40,435 nucleotides of DNA. Origin: an uncultured Clostridia bacterium. Lineage in GTDB: Bacteria; Bacillota; Clostridia; Oscillospirales; Acutalibacteraceae. Positions within the stretch are counted from its first letter, which is position 1. Each line of letters starts with the position of its first letter. The stretch spans positions 1 to 40,435 of the forward strand of contig CANRMX010000018.1 of NCBI GenBank assembly GCA_947631855.1, written 5' to 3'. Below, one piece after another: positions 17,498 through 26,020 of this stretch. The notes below the pieces were generated by a model. That model was not told where the DNA came from and made no database searches. It saw only the letters and a list, made by a program, of their open reading frames with translations. The translations under genes were made by a program, and so were the position numbers.

Positions 17498-20400
17498 TCA
17501 AACTTCCACCGTGCCGTCAAACACCTTGTCGGCCCGTCCGGTCATCAGCACCCGCTCGTCGGTGTAGTTGATCCGCAGCTCGCCGCCTTTGAGGATCACC
17601 CGCACGTCCTGCCCTTTCTGGCAATAGCCGTTCACCGTGGCGGCCACCACCGCTGCGCAGGTGCCCGTGCCGCAGGCCATGGTCTCGCCGCTGCCCCGCT
17701 CCCAGATGCGGGCTTTCAAGGTGGTCTCGTCGATCACCTCCACAAAGCCCACGTTCACCCGTTCGGGGAACAGGGGGTCGTGCTCGAACTTTGGCCCCAG
17801 CCGCTCCAGGTCCAGCTTGTCCACCGAGGGGACGAACACCGTGGCGTGGGGATTGCCCATGGAGCAGCAGGTGATGCGGAACACCTCGCCGTCGATGGAG
17901 ACGGGCTTGTTCACCACCCGGTCCCCTTCCAGATTCACCGGCACCAGCCTGGGCGAAAGCTCTGCCCGGCCCATGTCCACGGTGACTTTGGACACCAGCC
18001 CGTTTTTCGTGATGACGGTACATTCCTTCACGCCGCTGGCGGTGTCGATCCTCAGCCGGTACCGGCCCTTGCCCACCGGCTCGCCTTTTGCGATGCCGTT
18101 ATCAAACAGGTACTTGGCCACGCAGCGGATGCCGTTGCCGCACATCAGCCCCTCGCTGCCGTCCAGATTGAACATCACCATCCGGGCGTCGGCCGTGTCC
18201 GAAGGGCAGATCAAGATCACCCCGTCGCCGCCCACGCCGTTGTGCCGGTCGGACAGGTAGATGGACAGGAATTCCGGCGAGGCCACTGCGTTGGCCGGGT
18301 CGAAGCAGTTGATGTAGATATAGTCGTTGGAGCAGGCGGTCATCTTGGTGAAGTGCAGCCGCTGCTTCTCGGCCTTCAAGTGATTGATGTCCACGATCTC
18401 GGTGTTTTCCGGGGTGTAGCGGCTCATCAGGGAATCCGCCAGGGCGTTGGCGGTATCCAGCGCCGTGAGGCAGGGGATCCCCAGCAGACTGGCCTTCCGG
18501 CGGATCTTCACGCTGTCCCGGGCGGGATTGCGCCCCTTGGCGGAGGTGGAGATCACATAATCCACCTGGCCGCTTTCCAGCAGGGTCAGGGTGTTGACGG
18601 AGCTTTCGTGAATTTTGTCCACCAGCTTCACCGCCAGTCCCACCTTGGCCAGCACCAGCGCCGTTCCGGCCGTGGCGTAGAGGGTGAAGCCCATCCGGGC
18701 AAATTTCTTGGCCACTTCCCCGATCTCGTGCTTGTCCTGGTCCCGCACGGTGATGAACACCCCGCCGCCTTCCCGGGTCATCTTGTGGTTGGAGGCGATC
18801 AATCCCTTATACAGGGCCTCCTCCAGATTGTTGCCGATGCCCAGCACCTCGCCGGTGGATTTCATCTCCGGCCCCAGGTGGGTGTCCACGTCCTGCAGCT
18901 TTTCAAAGGAGAACACCGGCACCTTCACCGCCACATAGGGCGAGGGCGGATACAGCCCCGTGCCGTAGCCCAGGTCGGTGAGCTTTTCGCCCAGGCTCAC
19001 CCGGGTGGCCAGGTCGCACATGGGCACCCCGGTGACCTTGCTGATATAGGGCACGGTGCGGGAGGCCCGGGGATTTACCTCGATCACGTAGATCTCGCCG
19101 CCGGTGAGGATGTATTGCAGATTGATGAGCCCGATGCCGTGGAGCTCCCGGCACAGCGTCTCAGTGGTGGAGACGATCTTGTCCGCCATGTCGTCGTCGA
19201 TATCCCCTGCCGGGTACACGGCGATGCTGTCGCCGGAGTGGATGCCCGTGCGCTCCACGTGCTCCATGATGCCCGGGATCAGGATGTTCTCCCCGTCGCA
19301 GATGGCGTCCACCTCGATCTCCATGCCGGAAAGGTACTTGTCGATGAGCACCGGGTTGTCCTGCCGATGGGTCAGGATGATGGCCATGTATTCCTCGATA
19401 TCCTCGTCGCAGTAGGCGATGATCATATTCTGTCCGCCCAGCACATAGCTGGGCCGCATCAGCACCGGATAGCCCAGCTCTCGGGCGGCGGTCAGGGCCT
19501 CGTCCGCCGTCATCACCGTGAAGCCCCGGGGCCGCTTGATCCCCGTCCGCTCCAGCAGCGCGTCGAACCGCTCCCGGTCCTCGGCCATGTCGATGGTGTC
19601 GGCGGAGGAGCCCAGGATGGGGATGCTGTTGGCCGCCAGAGTCTTGGTCAGCTTGATGGCCGTCTGGCCGCCGAAAGCCACCACCACCCCGATGGGCTTT
19701 TCGATCCGGATGATATCCAGCACGTCCTCGGGAGACAGGGGCTCGAAGTACAGCCGGTCGCCGGTGTCGAAGTCGGTGGAGACCGTCTCGGGGTTGTTGT
19801 TCACCAGCACCACCTCATACCCCAGCTGCCGCAGGGACATGACGCAGTGGACGCTGGCGTAGTCGAATTCGATGCCCTGGCCGATGCGGATGGGCCCGCT
19901 GCCCAGCACCATCACCGTGGGCTTCTGCCGGTCGCCGCCGATGAATTCCAGCGCCTCATCTTCCCCGCCGGATTCCTCCGTATCGTAGGTGGCGTAGAAA
20001 TAGGGGGTGTGGGCCGCGAATTCTCCCGCGCAGGTGTCCACCATGCGGAAGGTGGTCTTTCGGGCATAGGGGATTTTGCACCCGGAGAGCCGGGCAATGG
20101 CCGCGTCCGGATAGCCCAGTTTCTTGCCCCGGGTGTACAGCTCCTCGGTGAGCACGCCCTTACTGAGCTCCTGCTCGTAGGCCAGCAGGTTTTCCAGTTT
20201 GGACAGGAACCAGCAGTCGATCATGGTCTTGTCGTGCATCTCCTGCACGGAGACGCCCCGCTTTAAGAGCTCATACACCGCGAACAGCCGCTCGTCCGTG
20301 GCGTGCACCGCGATGTGCCAGAGAGCCTCCGCGCTCTCCGCCGCGAACTTGGGCAGATTCAGCGTATCCAGGGAAATTTCCGCGCCCCGCACCGCCTTCA

Positions 20401-21580
20401 TCAGGGCCATTTCAAAGCTGTCGGCGATGCTCATCACCTCGCCGGTGGCCTTCATCTGGGTGCCCAGGTCCCGCTTGGCGTAGACGAATTTATCAAAGGG
20501 CCACTTGGGGAACTTCACCGCCACGTAGTCCAGCGCCGGCTCAAAGGCCGCATAGGTCTTGCCGGTAACGGCGTTTTTGATCTCGTCCAGGGTGTAGCCG
20601 ATGGCGATCTTGGTGGCCACCTTGGCGATGGGGTACCCGGTGGCCTTGCTGGCCAGCGCCGAGGAGCGGCTCACCCGGGGATTGACCTCGATCACGGCGT
20701 ATTCAAAGGAGGTGGGGTGCAGCGCGAACTGGCAGTTGCAGCCGCCCTCCACGCCCAGCTCGTCGATGATCTTCAGCGCCGCCGAGCGCAGCATCTGATA
20801 TTCCTTGTCGGAGAGGGTGACGGTGGGGGCGATGACGATGGAATCCCCGGTGTGCACGCCCACAGGGTCCAGGTTCTCCATGGAGCACACGGTGATGGTG
20901 TTCCCCATGTGGTCCCGCATCACCTCGAATTCGATCTCCTTCCACCCGGCGATGCTCTTTTCCACCAGCACCTGGGTGATGGGCGACAGGGCCAGGCCGT
21001 TGGCGGCCACCTCCCGCAGGGCATTGGCATCGTCCACGATGCCGCCGCCGGTGCCGCCCAGGGTGAAGGCCGGGCGGATGATGACGGGATAGCCGATCTC
21101 CGCCGCAAAGGCTTCCGCATCCGCCACGGTGTTCACCACCTTGCTGGGGACACAGGGCTGCCCGATGCGCTCCATGGCGTCCTTGAACAGCTGCCGGTCC
21201 TCCGCCTTGTCGATGGTCTCCGGGGATGCGCCCAGCAGTCGCACGCCCATCTTGTCGAGGAAGCCCTCCTTGGCCAGCTGCATGGAGAGGGTGAGGCCCG
21301 TCTGCCCGCCGAAGCCGGAGAGGATGCTGTCGGGCCGCTCCTTCTCGATGATCCGCTTCACGGTGGTGAGGGTCAGGGGCTCGATATAGATTCTGTCCGC
21401 CATGGCCTTGTCGGTCATGATGGTGGCCGGGTTGGAATTCACCAGCACGATCTCGATCCCGTCCTCCCGCAGGGCCCGGCAGGCCTGGGTGCCGGCGTAG
21501 TCGAATTCCGCCGCCTGCCCGATGACGATGGGCCCGGAGCCGATCACCAGCACCTTTTTGATGTCCTTATTCAGCGGCAT
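17498..21580 (-). CDS. carB: Carbamoyl-phosphate synthase large subunit fused to DapF-like domain
   Basis: A single 1360-residue frame. Residues 1-1074 are a complete CarB: two ATP-grasp synthetase halves (starting MPLNKDIKKVLVIGSGPIVI and, near 555, PTVMVLGSGPIRIGQGIEFD), an oligomerisation domain and a C-terminal methylglyoxal-synthase-like allosteric domain ending near DINHLKAEKQR. From ~1075 a complete DapF homologue of 286 residues follows, with both catalytic cysteines (C1147 in MCGNGIRC, C1303 in MACGTGTC). Its first motif reads KMTACSNDY rather than KMHGAGNDY. The DapF part begins with a CTG codon and no ribosome site, so it is made only as a fusion. The ATG overlaps the carA stop by 14 nt. 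CarB makes carbamoyl phosphate for pyrimidines and arginine; whether the epimerase part is active is unknown. Confidence 0.95.
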   Translation of the reverse strand: MPLNKDIKKVLVIGSGPIVIGQAAEFDYAGTQACRALREDGIEIVLVNSNPATIMTDKAMADRIYIEPLTLTTVKRIIEKERPDSILSGFGGQTGLTLSMQLAKEGFLDKMGVRLLGASPETIDKAEDRQLFKDAMERIGQPCVPSKVVNTVADAEAFAAEIGYPVIIRPAFTLGGTGGGIVDDANALREVAANGLALSPITQVLVEKSIAGWKEIEFEVMRDHMGNTITVCSMENLDPVGVHTGDSIVIAPTVTLSDKEYQMLRSAALKIIDELGVEGGCNCQFALHPTSFEYAVIEVNPRVSRSSALASKATGYPIAKVATKIAIGYTLDEIKNAVTGKTYAAFEPALDYVAVKFPKWPFDKFVYAKRDLGTQMKATGEVMSIADSFEMALMKAVRGAEISLDTLNLPKFAAESAEALWHIAVHATDERLFAVYELLKRGVSVQEMHDKTMIDCWFLSKLENLLAYEQELSKGVLTEELYTRGKKLGYPDAAIARLSGCKIPYARKTTFRMVDTCAGEFAAHTPYFYATYDTEESGGEDEALEFIGGDRQKPTVMVLGSGPIRIGQGIEFDYASVHCVMSLRQLGYEVVLVNNNPETVSTDFDTGDRLYFEPLSPEDVLDIIRIEKPIGVVVAFGGQTAIKLTKTLAANSIPILGSSADTIDMAEDRERFDALLERTGIKRPRGFTVMTADEALTAARELGYPVLMRPSYVLGGQNMIIAYCDEDIEEYMAIILTHRQDNPVLIDKYLSGMEIEVDAICDGENILIPGIMEHVERTGIHSGDSIAVYPAGDIDDDMADKIVSTTETLCRELHGIGLINLQYILTGGEIYVIEVNPRASRTVPYISKVTGVPMCDLATRVSLGEKLTDLGYGTGLYPPSPYVAVKVPVFSFEKLQDVDTHLGPEMKSTGEVLGIGNNLEEALYKGLIASNHKMTREGGGVFITVRDQDKHEIGEVAKKFARMGFTLYATAGTALVLAKVGLAVKLVDKIHESSVNTLTLLESGQVDYVISTSAKGRNPARDSVKIRRKASLLGIPCLTALDTANALADSLMSRYTPENTEIVDINHLKAEKQRLHFTKMTACSNDYIYINCFDPANAVASPEFLSIYLSDRHNGVGGDGVILICPSDTADARMVMFNLDGSEGLMCGNGIRCVAKYLFDNGIAKGEPVGKGRYRLRIDTASGVKECTVITKNGLVSKVTVDMGRAELSPRLVPVNLEGDRVVNKPVSIDGEVFRITCCSMGNPHATVFVPSVDKLDLERLGPKFEHDPLFPERVNVGFVEVIDETTLKARIWERGSGETMACGTGTCAAVVAATVNGYCQKGQDVRVILKGGELRINYTDERVLMTGRADKVFDGTVEV

Positions 21581-22664
21581 GATCTTCCGCCCCTTTCTGC
21601 GCCATCATGGCGAAAAATTCATCAAACAGCGCCCGGGTGTCCAGCGGCCCGCCGCAGGCTTCGGGATGGAACTGGGTGGTGAACGCCGGGAAATCCAGAT
21701 ACCGCACGCCCTCGCAGGTGCCGTCGTTGACGTTCACGAAAAGCTCCCGGGCCCGTTTGGGGTCGATGCTTTCTCCCACCACCGCGTAGCCGTGGTTCTG
21801 GCTGGTGATGTACACCCGGCCCGTCTCCAGGTTTTTCACCGGCTGGTTCGCGCCCCGGTGGCCGTATTTGAGCTTTTCCGTCCTGGCCCCGTTGGCCAGG
21901 GCCAGCAGCTGGTGCCCCAGGCAGATGCCGAAGATCGGGATCCCCAGCCCGCAGATCTCCTTGAGGTTCCCGATGATCCCGGTGTTGTCCGCCGGGTCGC
22001 CGGGGCCGTTGGAGAGCATGATCCCGTCGGGCCGCAGCGCCGCGATCTCCCGGGCCGTGGTATGGCAGGGGCACACCGTCACCCGGGCGCCCCGCTCCAC
22101 CAGCTCCCGCCAGATGTTCCTTTTCAGCCCGAAGTCCAGCAGCACGATGTGCCGTCCCGCCGTTTCCGGCCCCACGGTGTACCGCTCCCTGGTGGAGACC
22201 GCCTCCACCGCGCCGGTGATCCGGTAGGCCCGCACCGCTTCCAGGTCGACTTTCTCCGGGTCGTCGGTGATGATCCCGTTCATCACGCCCTTCTCCCGGA
22301 TGGTCTTGGTCAGGGCCCGGGTGTCGATGCCGGAGAGGCCCACCACGCCCTGGGCCTTAAAAAAGGTGTCAAGATCGCCCTCCGAGCGGAAATTGGAAGG
22401 CTCCTGACACCACTGTTTCACAAGATATGCTTTGGGTCCGATCCCGCTGCTTTCAAAATCGGCGGGAATGACCCCATAGTTGCCGATGAGCGGGAAGGTC
22501 TGCGCGACGATCTGCCCGTGATAGCTGGGGTCGGTGAGTGTTTCCAGATACCCGGTCATGCCGGTGGTGAACACCACCTCGGCCACCACATCGCCCTGCG
22601 CGCCAAACCGTTCGCCCTGAAAACGCTTGCCGTTCTCCAAAACCAGATACGCTTTGCTGCCCAT
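21567..22664 (-). CDS. carA: Carbamoyl-phosphate synthase small subunit
   Basis: This 365-residue glutaminase subunit feeds ammonia to CarB. Its N-terminal CPSase domain (~1-150) opens with KAYLVLENGKRFQGERFG. The class I amidotransferase domain (~170-365) has the nucleophile C248 in FGICLGHQL and the catalytic His-Glu in QFHPEACGGP. It overlaps carB by 14 nt, so the two are coupled. A predicted promoter lies 39 nt upstream in the gap after purF. Confidence 0.96.
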   Translation of the reverse strand: MGSKAYLVLENGKRFQGERFGAQGDVVAEVVFTTGMTGYLETLTDPSYHGQIVAQTFPLIGNYGVIPADFESSGIGPKAYLVKQWCQEPSNFRSEGDLDTFFKAQGVVGLSGIDTRALTKTIREKGVMNGIITDDPEKVDLEAVRAYRITGAVEAVSTRERYTVGPETAGRHIVLLDFGLKRNIWRELVERGARVTVCPCHTTAREIAALRPDGIMLSNGPGDPADNTGIIGNLKEICGLGIPIFGICLGHQLLALANGARTEKLKYGHRGANQPVKNLETGRVYITSQNHGYAVVGESIDPKRARELFVNVNDGTCEGVRYLDFPAFTTQFHPEACGGPLDTRALFDEFFAMMAQKGAEDHAAE

Positions 22665-22702
22665 GCTGCTAACGCCGTCCTTTCTCTACCATTCAACCCT
22701 AT

Positions 22703-22731
22703 ATGATACAGGAAAACCCCGCTTTACGCAA
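22703..22731 (-). promoter_or_regulatory. Predicted promoter of carA
   Basis: Minus strand TTGCGT (22726-22731), 17-nt spacer, TATCAT (22703-22708), in the 92-nt gap between purF and carA. No PyrR-type leader was recognised between it and the carA start. Confidence 0.5.
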
Positions 22732-22756
22732 GGGGAAATTCTCCCCCGTTTTCCCG

Positions 22757-24187
22757 TTATTTTTGTGGATTTTGGCTCCCCGCCTCCATGATGTTCTTGG
22801 AGACCTGCCCCACCCGGGTCTGATAGTGTCCCGTGAAGCAGCCGGTGCAGAAATCCAGCCGGCAACCCTTGCAGGCGCCCAGCAGCCCTTCCACGCTGAT
22901 ATACCCCAGGGTGTCCGCGCCGATCTTCCGGCAGATGGCGTCCAGGGCGATGCGGTTGGCCAACAGGGTGTGCTCGTCGCCGATGTCCGTGCCGAAATAG
23001 CAGGTGTGCAGAAACGGCGGGGCGGATACCCGCATGTGCACCTCTTTTGCGCCTGCCCGGCGCATGGCGGCGATGGTCCTGGGGCTGGTGGTGCCCCGCA
23101 CGATGGAATCTTCCACCAGCACCACCCGTTTGCCCTCCACCGCGGCCCTTAACGGCGCCAGCTTCATGTTCACGGCGTTTTCCCGCTGCTCCTGGGTGGG
23201 GAAGATAAAGCTCCGCCCGATGTAGGGGTTCTTCACAAATCCCGTCCCCAGCGGGATGCCGCTCTCCATGGCGTAGCCGATGGCCGCGTCCAGGCCGCTG
23301 TCGGGCACGCCGCACACCATGTCCGCCTCCACCGGATGCTCTCTGGCCAGCGCCCGGCCCATGTTCACCCGGGCCTCGTAGACGCTCAGCCCGTCCAGCA
23401 CCGAATCGGGCCGGGCAAAGTAGATAAATTCAAAAATGCACATGCTCTGCCGGGGGGCTTTCAGGAAGATCTCGCTGTGGACCACCCGGCCGTCCTCGAT
23501 GAGCACCGCCTCGCCGGGCTGCACGTCCCGGACAAAGGAAAAGCCGCAGCTGTCCAGCGCGCAGGATTCCGAGGCCACCGCCACCCCGTGGTCGTTTTGG
23601 CCGATGCACAGCGGCCGGTACCCGCCGGGGTCCCGCACGGCCACCAGCTTGCCGCCGCTGCCCAGCACCACCAGGGAATAGGCCCCCACCAGCAGCTTGA
23701 CGGCCTCCTTCACCCCGGTGAGCAGGTCGTTGTCCGCCCGGAGCGTCTTATAGGCGATGAGGGAGGAGATCACCTCGCTGTCGCTGCTGGCGGAGAAATC
23801 CAGCCCGAAGGCCGTGAGCTTCTCTTTGATCTCCCGGGCGTTCACCACGTTGCCGTTGTGGGCGGTGGCGATCCGCCCGGTGAGGTATTCTGTGACGAAG
23901 GGCTGCACGTTCTTCAGGGTGTTGGAGCCGGTGGTGGAGTACCGGGCGTGGCCGATCCCGCAGCCGCTTCTGGGGAATTGCTCCATCACCCGTGGATTGA
24001 ACACCTCGCCCACCAGTCCCACGTCCTTCACGCAGGTGAGGGTGCTGCCATTGGCCACGGCGATGCCCGCGCCCTCCTGGCCCCGGTGCTGCATGGAAAG
24101 CAGCGCGTTGTAGCAGATCCCGGCGGCCTCGCCGCCCTCCCGCATGCTCACGCCGAAGACCGCACATTCCTCGTGTAATTTATCCAT
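22757..24187 (-). CDS. purF: Amidophosphoribosyltransferase
   Basis: The 476-residue first enzyme of purine synthesis transfers glutamine ammonia to PRPP. It belongs to the Bacillus-type, Fe-S-containing group: a seven-residue propeptide MDKLHEE precedes the nucleophile C8 (CAVFG), which is exposed by processing. The PRPP loop is VLVEDSIVRGTT, and C-terminal cysteines (CYFGTDIG, CKGC, CTGCF) should bind the [4Fe-4S] cluster. I chose the ATG with GGAGAGG six nt upstream rather than two earlier in-frame codons. It overlaps the ANTAR gene by 8 nt, tying it to the GS-like/ANTAR transcript. No other purine genes are present. Confidence 0.96.
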   Translation of the reverse strand: MDKLHEECAVFGVSMREGGEAAGICYNALLSMQHRGQEGAGIAVANGSTLTCVKDVGLVGEVFNPRVMEQFPRSGCGIGHARYSTTGSNTLKNVQPFVTEYLTGRIATAHNGNVVNAREIKEKLTAFGLDFSASSDSEVISSLIAYKTLRADNDLLTGVKEAVKLLVGAYSLVVLGSGGKLVAVRDPGGYRPLCIGQNDHGVAVASESCALDSCGFSFVRDVQPGEAVLIEDGRVVHSEIFLKAPRQSMCIFEFIYFARPDSVLDGLSVYEARVNMGRALAREHPVEADMVCGVPDSGLDAAIGYAMESGIPLGTGFVKNPYIGRSFIFPTQEQRENAVNMKLAPLRAAVEGKRVVLVEDSIVRGTTSPRTIAAMRRAGAKEVHMRVSAPPFLHTCYFGTDIGDEHTLLANRIALDAICRKIGADTLGYISVEGLLGACKGCRLDFCTGCFTGHYQTRVGQVSKNIMEAGSQNPQK

Positions 24188-24761
24188 AGTCATCCTCTCC
24201 ATAGGTCTGTATGATCTCCGCCGCCACCGCTTTCCGGCCGATCCGGCGGTCCATGGCCTCTTTCTCGATGAACCGGTGGGCCTCCGCCTCCGTCAGCCCA
24301 CGGTACTGCACCAGCAGGCATTTTGCCCGGCCCACAGCCTTGGCTTCCTCCAGCTTCTGCCGCAGCCGCTGATTCTCCGCGGCCGCCTGCTCCACCCGGC
24401 TGCCTGCGGCGTCCAAGAGCCCCAGCGCCTGCCGGAAAAGCGTGGCCGACAGGGGCTTCCCCACCGTGAGCACGCCGTCCCCGGCCACCCGGGCGCTCAC
24501 CTCGTCCAGGTGTTCTCCCTTCACCGCCAGTAGCACGCCCAGGCCCTGCCCTGCGGCAAACCGGGCCAGCTCCGCGCCGAATTCGTCGGGCAGCGGCGCG
24601 TTGACGATCACCGCGTCAAACACCTGGCTCACCAGCATCCGCCGGGCCTCGCCGCCGTTTTCCGCAAAGGCCGCCGCCCGGAAGACCGTGTCCGCCAGCA
24701 GCGCCTTGAAAACCTCCCGCCCCTTCTCCGTGGCGGTGACGATCAGGGCCGTGCGCGCCAC
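24180..24761 (-). CDS. ANTAR-domain response-regulator-like antiterminator
   Basis: This 193-residue NasT/EutV-type protein has a receiver-like domain (~1-120), a coiled-coil (~120-140) and a C-terminal ANTAR RNA-binding domain (~140-190, AKCLLVQYRGLTEAEAH). ANTAR proteins bind paired RNA hairpins and prevent intrinsic termination. The phospho-acceptor Asp of the receiver is replaced by N54 in VIVNAPLPDEFG, so control by phosphorylation is unlikely. It sits between the GS-like gene and purF. I prefer the GTG start, giving MARTALIVTATEKG with GGAGG 12 nt upstream, because it aligns with family N termini. An ATG at 24803, inside the GS-like gene, is the alternative. A candidate target hairpin lies in the leader of its own operon. 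Confidence 0.87.
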   Translation of the reverse strand: MARTALIVTATEKGREVFKALLADTVFRAAAFAENGGEARRMLVSQVFDAVIVNAPLPDEFGAELARFAAGQGLGVLLAVKGEHLDEVSARVAGDGVLTVGKPLSATLFRQALGLLDAAGSRVEQAAAENQRLRQKLEEAKAVGRAKCLLVQYRGLTEAEAHRFIEKEAMDRRIGRKAVAAEIIQTYGEDDYG

Positions 24762-24780
24762 GGTGCGGGGGATCCTCCGC

Positions 24781-25956
24781 TCACCCCTGTGTTCCGCCGG
24801 CATATGCGCGCAGGACCTCCTTCGGCAGAAACTCCTTCAAAAAGGCGCTGTCCTTCGCCAGTTCTCTTGCCTCCCGGAGGCTGCCCGGCAGGGGCTGGCG
24901 GAGCACGCCGGGGCCGTTGGGCGGCAGGGGCAGGGCCCGTTCCACGCCCTCCACGCCGGCATAGAGCAGCAGCGCAAAGGCCAGATAGGGGTTGGCCGTG
25001 CCGTCCGGCGAGGAGATCTCGATGCGCCCCTCTTTCTTCCTGCGCAGCAGCGAGGCCCGGCCCGTGTCCGCCCAAGAGACGTCACGGGGCGCGCCGAACT
25101 GTCCCAGCCGCTCGTAGGATTCCTCTCCCGGCCCGAAGAACACGGACATCTCCCGGGCGTGGGCGAATATCCCGGCCAGGAAAGCGTCCGCGCAGCTTTC
25201 CCCATCCTTGCTGGGCCGCATGGCGATGCGGAAGCCGTTGCCCGCCTGGTCCGCGATGGGCTTGGGCGCGAAGCTGGCCCACAGGCCGTTGCGCACGGCC
25301 ATCATCTTCACCACCGAGCGGAAGGTCACCACGTTGTCGGCGCAGGCCAGCGCCTGGCCCGGCTCGAAGTCGATGCGGTTCTGTCCCGGCCCGCTGATGT
25401 GGTGGGAGGACAGCGGCTCGATGCCCATGTCCTCCAGCGTCAGGCAGATATCCCTGCGCACGTCCTCGCCCCGGTCCTCCGGGGCCTCGTCCATGTAGCC
25501 CGCGCTGTCGAAGGGGATATCGGTGGGGCCGCCCTCTCCGTCGGTGCGGAACAGATAGAAATCATTCTCCGCGCCGAAGCGCACGGAGATGTGCCGCGCC
25601 CGGGCATAGTCCACCGCGTCCCGCAGAATTTTCCGGCTGTCCTGGGCAAAGGGGGCGCCGTCCTCGCCCCGGATATCGCAGTAGAACCGGGCCACCCGGC
25701 CGGTGGAGGGCCGCCAGGGCAGCACCGAAAGGGTGCCGGTATCCGGGAAGAGGAAGATCTCGCTGTCCCCGGGCCGGTAGAATCCGTCGATCCGCGAAGC
25801 GTCCACCGCGATGCCCTCGCTGAAGGCCCTGGGCAGCAGGGACGGCAATACCGAGATGATCTTCTGCCGGCCGAACACGTCGCAGAAGGCGAACTTGACG
25901 AATTTCACGTCGTGGTCCTGGATATACTCCGAGACGTTCAGGTTTTCATATTCCAT
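24781..25956 (-). CDS. Glutamine synthetase-like protein lacking conserved active-site ligands
   Basis: The 391-residue protein has the overall GlnA (type I) fold: a beta-grasp N domain (~1-100) and the catalytic barrel with recognisable landmarks (GAENDFYLF, SHHISGPGQNRIDF, NPYLAFALLLYAG). Key residues differ from B. subtilis GlnA, judged by eye. The metal-binding Glu of HHE is I187, the Glu of QHE is R194, the His of GSGMH is R243, the Arg of VEVR is S315, and the second Glu of ExE is D132. It is also ~50 residues short at the C-terminal end. Catalysis is therefore unlikely, and a sensing or regulatory role with the adjacent ANTAR protein is inferred. The ATG has GGGGAGAAG upstream. It is transcribed from a consensus promoter through an attenuator-like leader. 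Confidence 0.8.
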   Translation of the reverse strand: MEYENLNVSEYIQDHDVKFVKFAFCDVFGRQKIISVLPSLLPRAFSEGIAVDASRIDGFYRPGDSEIFLFPDTGTLSVLPWRPSTGRVARFYCDIRGEDGAPFAQDSRKILRDAVDYARARHISVRFGAENDFYLFRTDGEGGPTDIPFDSAGYMDEAPEDRGEDVRRDICLTLEDMGIEPLSSHHISGPGQNRIDFEPGQALACADNVVTFRSVVKMMAVRNGLWASFAPKPIADQAGNGFRIAMRPSKDGESCADAFLAGIFAHAREMSVFFGPGEESYERLGQFGAPRDVSWADTGRASLLRRKKEGRIEISSPDGTANPYLAFALLLYAGVEGVERALPLPPNGPGVLRQPLPGSLREARELAKDSAFLKEFLPKEVLRAYAGGTQG

Positions 25957-25975
25957 GCGGCTTCTCCCCCAAAAC

Positions 25976-26020
25976 TGAAAAAGCCTGTGCTCCCCGGCGC
26001 AAAGTTCCAGGGAACACAGA
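25976..26020 (-). promoter_or_regulatory. Intrinsic terminator (attenuator) in the GS-like leader
   Basis: On the minus strand CTGTGTTCCC (26010-26019) pairs with GGGAGCACAG (25985-25994), a 10-bp stem with one G-U pair, followed by GGC and a run of five T (25978-25982). It lies between the promoter at 26041-26069 and the start codon at 25956, so it should stop most transcripts before the gene unless it is prevented from forming. Confidence 0.72.

Noticed and set aside
17498-18358. Explaining the CarB-DapF fusion as a sequencing error
   Set aside because: Both parts are complete and in the same frame without any insertion or deletion needed. A lost stop codon would need a separate start for dapF, and none is present at its first residues.
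17780-20266. Long plus-strand open frame opposite carB-dapF
   Set aside because: Shadow frame of a certain gene; low-complexity translation and no ribosome site.
22679-22756. PyrR attenuator or pyrimidine leader before carA, and a strong terminator after purF
   Set aside because: Only a 4-bp CCCC/GGGG hairpin is visible and no PyrR-binding consensus; too weak to annotate.
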